Positions 13,726 to 14,693 of a DNA stretch of 14,693 nucleotides are shown here, piece by piece. Both the position numbers and the translations under genes were made by a program. Within the stretch, counting starts at the first letter, position 1; each line of letters opens with the position of its first letter. The notes under the pieces are model-generated. The model was not told the origin of the DNA. It was given only the letters and a program-made list of their open reading frames with translations, and made no database searches. Source of the DNA: Methanobacteriota archaeon (GTDB lineage Archaea; Thermoplasmatota; Thermoplasmata; RBG-16-68-12); the NCBI GenBank assembly GCA_005879015.1, contig VBMC01000114.1:1-14693 (forward strand), given 5' to 3'.

Positions 13726-14693
13726 ATGGTGGGCATACTCGAGACTCCGTTCCTGTGGGTCGTCGCTACGATCGCACTGTACGGGGTCGCCTATTGGGGA
13801 TATGGCAAGTGGATCGACCGGAACGTGTGGCGGTCGGACGCCAAGAAGGCGACGCCCGCGCACATGTACATGGACGGGGTCGAGTATTTCCCCGTCAGCC
13901 GGTACGTGCTCTGGGGGTACCAGTTCAAGAGCGTCGCGGCCCTCGGACCGATCTTGGGACCTTTCATCGGCGTCACGTTTGGGTGGTTGCCGGCTCTCAT
14001 TTGGATTATCGGTGGGAACTTCTTCATCGGGTGGCTGCAAGACTACGGGTCGATGATGCTCTCCGTGCGAAAGGAGGGCCGGTCTTTCGGTCCCATCACA
14101 TACGAGTTCACCGGTGCTCGAGGGCGGACGAACCTCCTGGCATTCGTTCTGTTCTATCTCGTGATCATCTCGGCCGCGTTCATCGCCCTTATCGCGACGT
14201 TCTGGAACGCGTTCAAGGGCACGACGTTCGTTCCGACGATCGGGATTCTCCTCACCGGACTCCTCTGCGGTCAATTGTTGTATCGCGTGAAGATGAACGT
14301 GTTCGCGGTCACGGCCATCGGACTCGCTCTCGTCGGACTCAGTCTCTACCTCGGTCCAATCTTTCCTGTTGTCCTTCCGTTCGGATTATGGAATATCGCC
14401 GTTTGGGCTGGCATCTGCGTGCTCATCTTGTATCTGGCTTCGGTTCTTCCCACTCCGACCTTCATCCAGCCGACGAACTACATCGCATTTTACCCAGCCT
14501 TCGCCGCGATCATCCTGATCCTCATCGGTGCGCTCGCCACGCCTTTCACGATCGGCGCGAGTCCCCCGGTAGGCATCCAGCTAGACATGGGCCCATTCTT
14601 GACGGATCCTCAAGGCATCCTCGGTCCGATCTGGCCCATCCTCTTCGTCGCCATTGCATGTGGGGCCATTTCGGGATGGCATAGCCTCGTGAG
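13726..14693 (+). CDS. cstA: CstA-family carbon starvation / peptide or pyruvate transporter (3' end missing)
   Basis: The frame is open from the ATG at 13726 to the window edge, 322 residues plus two bases, so the gene is cut. It begins with a hydrophobic helix (FLWVVATIALYGVAYWGYG, 9-27), then the family-specific loop DGVEYFPVSRYVLWGYQFKS (50-69), which corresponds to the conserved DFVPTNKYVLFGHHF segment of CstA. GPILGPFIGVTFGWLPALIW and QDYGSMMLSVRKEGRSFGPI (about 105-124) follow, matching the conserved QDF...RRxGxSLG region. At least eight membrane helices are visible. The last residues, CGAISGWHSLV, match the conserved CGAISGFHSL motif, so at least the C-terminal third is missing. CstA proteins import peptides or pyruvate in starved bacteria. 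The substrate here is unknown, though peptide or organic acid uptake suits a heterotroph with acyl-CoA catabolism. Confidence 0.93.
   Translation, partial: MVGILETPFLWVVATIALYGVAYWGYGKWIDRNVWRSDAKKATPAHMYMDGVEYFPVSRYVLWGYQFKSVAALGPILGPFIGVTFGWLPALIWIIGGNFFIGWLQDYGSMMLSVRKEGRSFGPITYEFTGARGRTNLLAFVLFYLVIISAAFIALIATFWNAFKGTTFVPTIGILLTGLLCGQLLYRVKMNVFAVTAIGLALVGLSLYLGPIFPVVLPFGLWNIAVWAGICVLILYLASVLPTPTFIQPTNYIAFYPAFAAIILILIGALATPFTIGASPPVGIQLDMGPFLTDPQGILGPIWPILFVAIACGAISGWHSLV

Noticed and set aside
13683..14684. Plus-strand 333-codon frame over the CstA region
   Set aside because: It is out of frame with the clear CstA reading, which starts at 13726 with a ribosome site and runs off the window end.
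1..14693. CRISPR arrays, insertion sequences, integrases or att sites
   Set aside because: No regularly spaced repeats, transposase or recombinase motifs, or long terminal inverted repeats were seen on either strand.

Overview
The window looks archaeal and is GC-rich. The gene content suggests a mesophilic, heterotrophic relative of the Thermoplasmatota from soil or sediment, but this is inference from gene families and no phylogenetic marker gene is complete here. The archaeal signs are: A/T-rich TATA-like boxes about 25-35 nt before several starts, with very short or no leaders; a COG2403-type GTPase of the cyclic 2,3-diphosphoglycerate synthetase group; a family 5 uracil-DNA glycosylase; a dehydrogenase-hydratase fusion in the archaeal domain order; a Roadblock/LC7 protein; and a von Willebrand A protein with a pilin-like N-terminus. 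Genes are tightly packed, often alternate in strand, and no stretch over 300 bases lacks a gene.

Layout. The left edge (1 to about 140) carries a short block resembling the start of domain II of archaeal 23S rRNA that does not continue as rRNA. It is followed by a small membrane protein (-, 192-584). Divergent from that come a family 5 uracil-DNA glycosylase (+, 736-1461) and the COG2403 GTPase (+, 1534-2856). A three-helix membrane protein (-, 2859-3215) lies tail-to-tail with the GTPase.

The centre is a CoA-thioester catabolism block: a fused 3-hydroxyacyl-CoA dehydrogenase/enoyl-CoA hydratase (+, 3259-5202), a CaiB/BaiF-family CoA-transferase or 2-methylacyl-CoA racemase (-, 5231-6418) and a thiolase (+, 7627-8772). 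Together they could hydrate, oxidise and cleave short-chain acyl-CoAs, or run in reverse, and feed or epimerise side substrates. No acyl-CoA dehydrogenase or ligase is present. A phosphoesterase of the phospholipase C/acid phosphatase family (-, 6493-7464) interrupts the block and has an odd 5' end.

The right half holds a translationally coupled pair, a small membrane protein and a two-domain Roadblock-like protein (+, 8892-10053), which may be a membrane-linked signalling module. It ends facing a 604-residue membrane-anchored von Willebrand A protein (-, 10188-12002), with a GC-rich hairpin in the convergent gap. Then come a BASS-type transporter (+, 12223-13152), a small CxxxC protein of possible thioredoxin fold (-, 13145-13537) and the first two-thirds or so of a CstA-family transporter (+, from 13726), cut by the window end.

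No clearly new multi-gene system is evident. The best leads are the rRNA-like fragment, the small membrane protein/Roadblock pair, the pilin-like von Willebrand A protein and the missing start codon of the phosphoesterase.
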